A DNA stretch of 6,796 bases from the NCBI GenBank assembly GCA_947490605.1, contig CANLHE010000040.1:1-6796 (forward strand), read 5' to 3'. The notes beneath the pieces are model-generated. The model did no database searches and was not told the origin of the DNA. It saw only the letters and a program-made list of their open reading frames with translations. A program made the position numbers and the translations under genes. Source of the stretch: Actinomycetota bacterium (lineage in GTDB: Bacteria > Actinomycetota > Actinomycetes > Nanopelagicales > Nanopelagicaceae). How positions within the stretch are numbered: the first letter of the stretch is position 1; each line of letters opens with the position of its first letter. Shown one piece after another: positions 5,991 to 6,796 of the stretch.

Positions 5991-6168
5991 GTTCAAATTA
6001 GGGCAAGTCGCTCCGAAGATTCATACTAACTTTTTAAATTTACCTTGGATTAACCATCGATTAGTCAGCGGTTCATACCTAAAGTATCGATTCTTTATTC
6101 AAAATTTTAGTCAAGTTCATACACTCAAACACTTGTGTTCACTTAGCTACCGTTTAATTCAAACACTT
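5991..6168 (+). promoter_or_regulatory. PHO-box-like repeat array upstream of phoX
   Basis: This gene-free stretch holds many related elements. TTCATAC occurs at 6020, 6072 and 6116, with GTTCATAC at 6071 and 6115 exactly 44 bases apart. The strongest block is a run of 11-base units: GTTCATACACT (6115), CAAACACTTGT (6126) and GTTCACTTAGC (6137). TCAAACACTT recurs at 6125-6134 and 6159-6168. A further GTTCAAAT lies at 5991. The GTTCA units at 6115 and 6137 are 22 bases apart, two repeat units. The block ends just before a TTTAAT box, the place where a PhoB/PhoP-type activator normally binds. The distal copies may be accessory or chance. Confidence 0.6.
6153..6158 (+). promoter_or_regulatory. 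Candidate -10 of phoX
   Basis: TTTAAT matches TATAAT at five of six bases and starts six bases after the last strong repeat unit (6137-6147). There is no good -35, as expected for an activator-dependent promoter. It predicts a start near 6165 and a leader of about 37 bases with a Shine-Dalgarno site. TATATA at 6183-6188 is too close to the ribosome site to serve. Confidence 0.4.
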
Positions 6169-6187
6169 CCCACAAACAGGTGTATAT

Positions 6188-6195
6188 AGAAGGAG
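6188..6195 (+). promoter_or_regulatory. Shine-Dalgarno of the phoX-like gene
   Basis: AGAAGGAG lies six bases before the ATG at 6202. This strong site fixes the start of a gene that runs off the window. Confidence 0.75.
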
Positions 6196-6201
6196 CATTT
6201 T

Positions 6202-6796
6202 ATGCGCAAAAGTACAAAAGTTTTAACTACTTTAATTTCAGTATCAATGCTGACAATCTCAACAGTAATTCCAACGAATGCTGCTGCTGGAATTACTTAT
6301 ATGGAACCGGTTGCATCAGGTGTAAGCCTTGATCCGTATGCAACAGCAGGCGACTCAGTTGGCGGCTACCTAATTGGTGGCATTCCAGATGGAATGGGTG
6401 TTATTCCAGCAAATGGCAAGCTTCGAGTACTAACAAATCATGAGTGGAGCAATTCAAACCCAATTGCAGCAGGTCGCGTCTCAACTGAAGGTTTGACGTT
6501 TGCATCATATGTTAGTGAAATGCATTATGACCTAAAGAAGAAAACAGTTGTTGCTGGCAGAGATTTTATGGAGTGGATCGAATGGTACGACTACCAGGGT
6601 GATAAATTTGGTGTTACTCCAACTGCGCCAGCTGGTGCAGCTTTGGTTGACCAGTATGGCTCCCAAGCGCATTCATACTTAATTAATCGCTTCTGTTCTT
6701 CAACTTTGGCAGATGCTGGTGAGTTTTACAACAAGAAGACAGGTGCTGGTTACAAAGGTGCGGGCTATCTAACTGGTGAAGAGGGCGGAGATGAAT
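6202..6796 (+). CDS. phoX: PhoX-like (DUF839) secreted alkaline phosphatase, N-terminal part (partial)
   Basis: The open frame runs 198 codons to the window edge without a stop. Residues 1-29 form a Sec-type signal peptide: MRKSTK, a hydrophobic stretch, then Ala-Ala-Ala before G30. The mature part shows motifs I recognise from PhoX/DUF839 phosphatases: IPDGMGV (61-67), LTNHEW (77-82), GR at 91-92, VVAGRDF (116-122), NRFCSSTLA (162-170) with a family-typical Cys at 165, and GYLTGEEGG (188-196). PhoX enzymes use Fe and Ca to remove phosphate from many phosphoesters outside the cell. The metal-binding acidic residues further on are not visible. Unlike classic PhoX there is no twin-Arg motif, so Sec export is likely. 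Its repeat-rich upstream region and the pst genes beside it support a phosphate-starvation role. Another DUF839 protein of different specificity remains possible. Confidence 0.8.
   Translation, partial: MRKSTKVLTTLISVSMLTISTVIPTNAAAGITYMEPVASGVSLDPYATAGDSVGGYLIGGIPDGMGVIPANGKLRVLTNHEWSNSNPIAAGRVSTEGLTFASYVSEMHYDLKKKTVVAGRDFMEWIEWYDYQGDKFGVTPTAPAGAALVDQYGSQAHSYLINRFCSSTLADAGEFYNKKTGAGYKGAGYLTGEEGGDE

Noticed and set aside
860..6168. Repeats as a CRISPR array or mobile-element ends
   Set aside because: Units are 7-11 bases, imperfect, phased at about 11 bases and confined to promoter regions. There are no spacers, terminal inverted repeats or transposase.
6183..6188. TATATA as the -10 box of phoX
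   Set aside because: A transcript starting some 7 bases later would lose the strong Shine-Dalgarno site at 6188-6195, so TTTAAT at 6153 is preferred.

Overview
This window holds a phosphate-acquisition locus on the + strand, flanked on the left by a short minus-strand housekeeping cluster. Base composition is moderately AT-rich. An oligoribonuclease gene next to tRNA-His, a long-form PstA, and Sec signal peptides with actinobacterial-looking Pst proteins together suggest an AT-rich actinobacterium, for example one of the small freshwater planktonic lineages. That assignment is an inference from memory and is not proven by anything in the window.

Left part, minus strand, read right to left: oligoribonuclease (orn, 280-828), tRNA-His(GTG) with encoded G-1 and CCA (112-188), then the first 22 codons of inorganic pyrophosphatase (ppa, running off the window at base 1). 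All three are housekeeping functions: degradation of 2-5 nt RNA, tRNA supply and pyrophosphate hydrolysis.

Right part, plus strand: pstC (932-1915), pstA (1920-2969) and pstB (3011-3901) form a tight operon encoding the two membrane subunits and the ATPase of the high-affinity phosphate ABC transporter. A hairpin follows pstB. pstS, the phosphate-binding protein (4027-5214), then has its own upstream region and ends at a very strong rho-independent terminator (5227-5264). Next come a LysE/RhtB-type exporter gene (5344-5976) and the first 198 codons of a secreted PhoX-like (DUF839) alkaline phosphatase (6202 to the end of the window). The order pstC-A-B-S, with the binding protein last, is unlike the common pstS-C-A-B order, and no phoU is present in the window.

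The most useful non-coding signal is a set of PHO-box-like direct repeats upstream of pstC, pstS and phoX. pstC and pstS share TTCACCT-N6-AACCTAG, with ACC elements recurring about every 11 bases. The phoX region has repeated GTTCATAC/GTTCAC and TCAAACACTT elements just upstream of a TTTAAT -10 candidate. The three units therefore look like one phosphate-starvation regulon: PhoX releases phosphate outside the cell, PstS captures it, and PstCAB imports it. The pstS copy of the motif lies inside the hairpin that follows pstB. I see no wholly new system here. The notable points are this regulatory architecture, a ~43-residue insertion in PstS, the absence of a lipobox in PstS, and a Ser-rich N-terminal extension on PstB.
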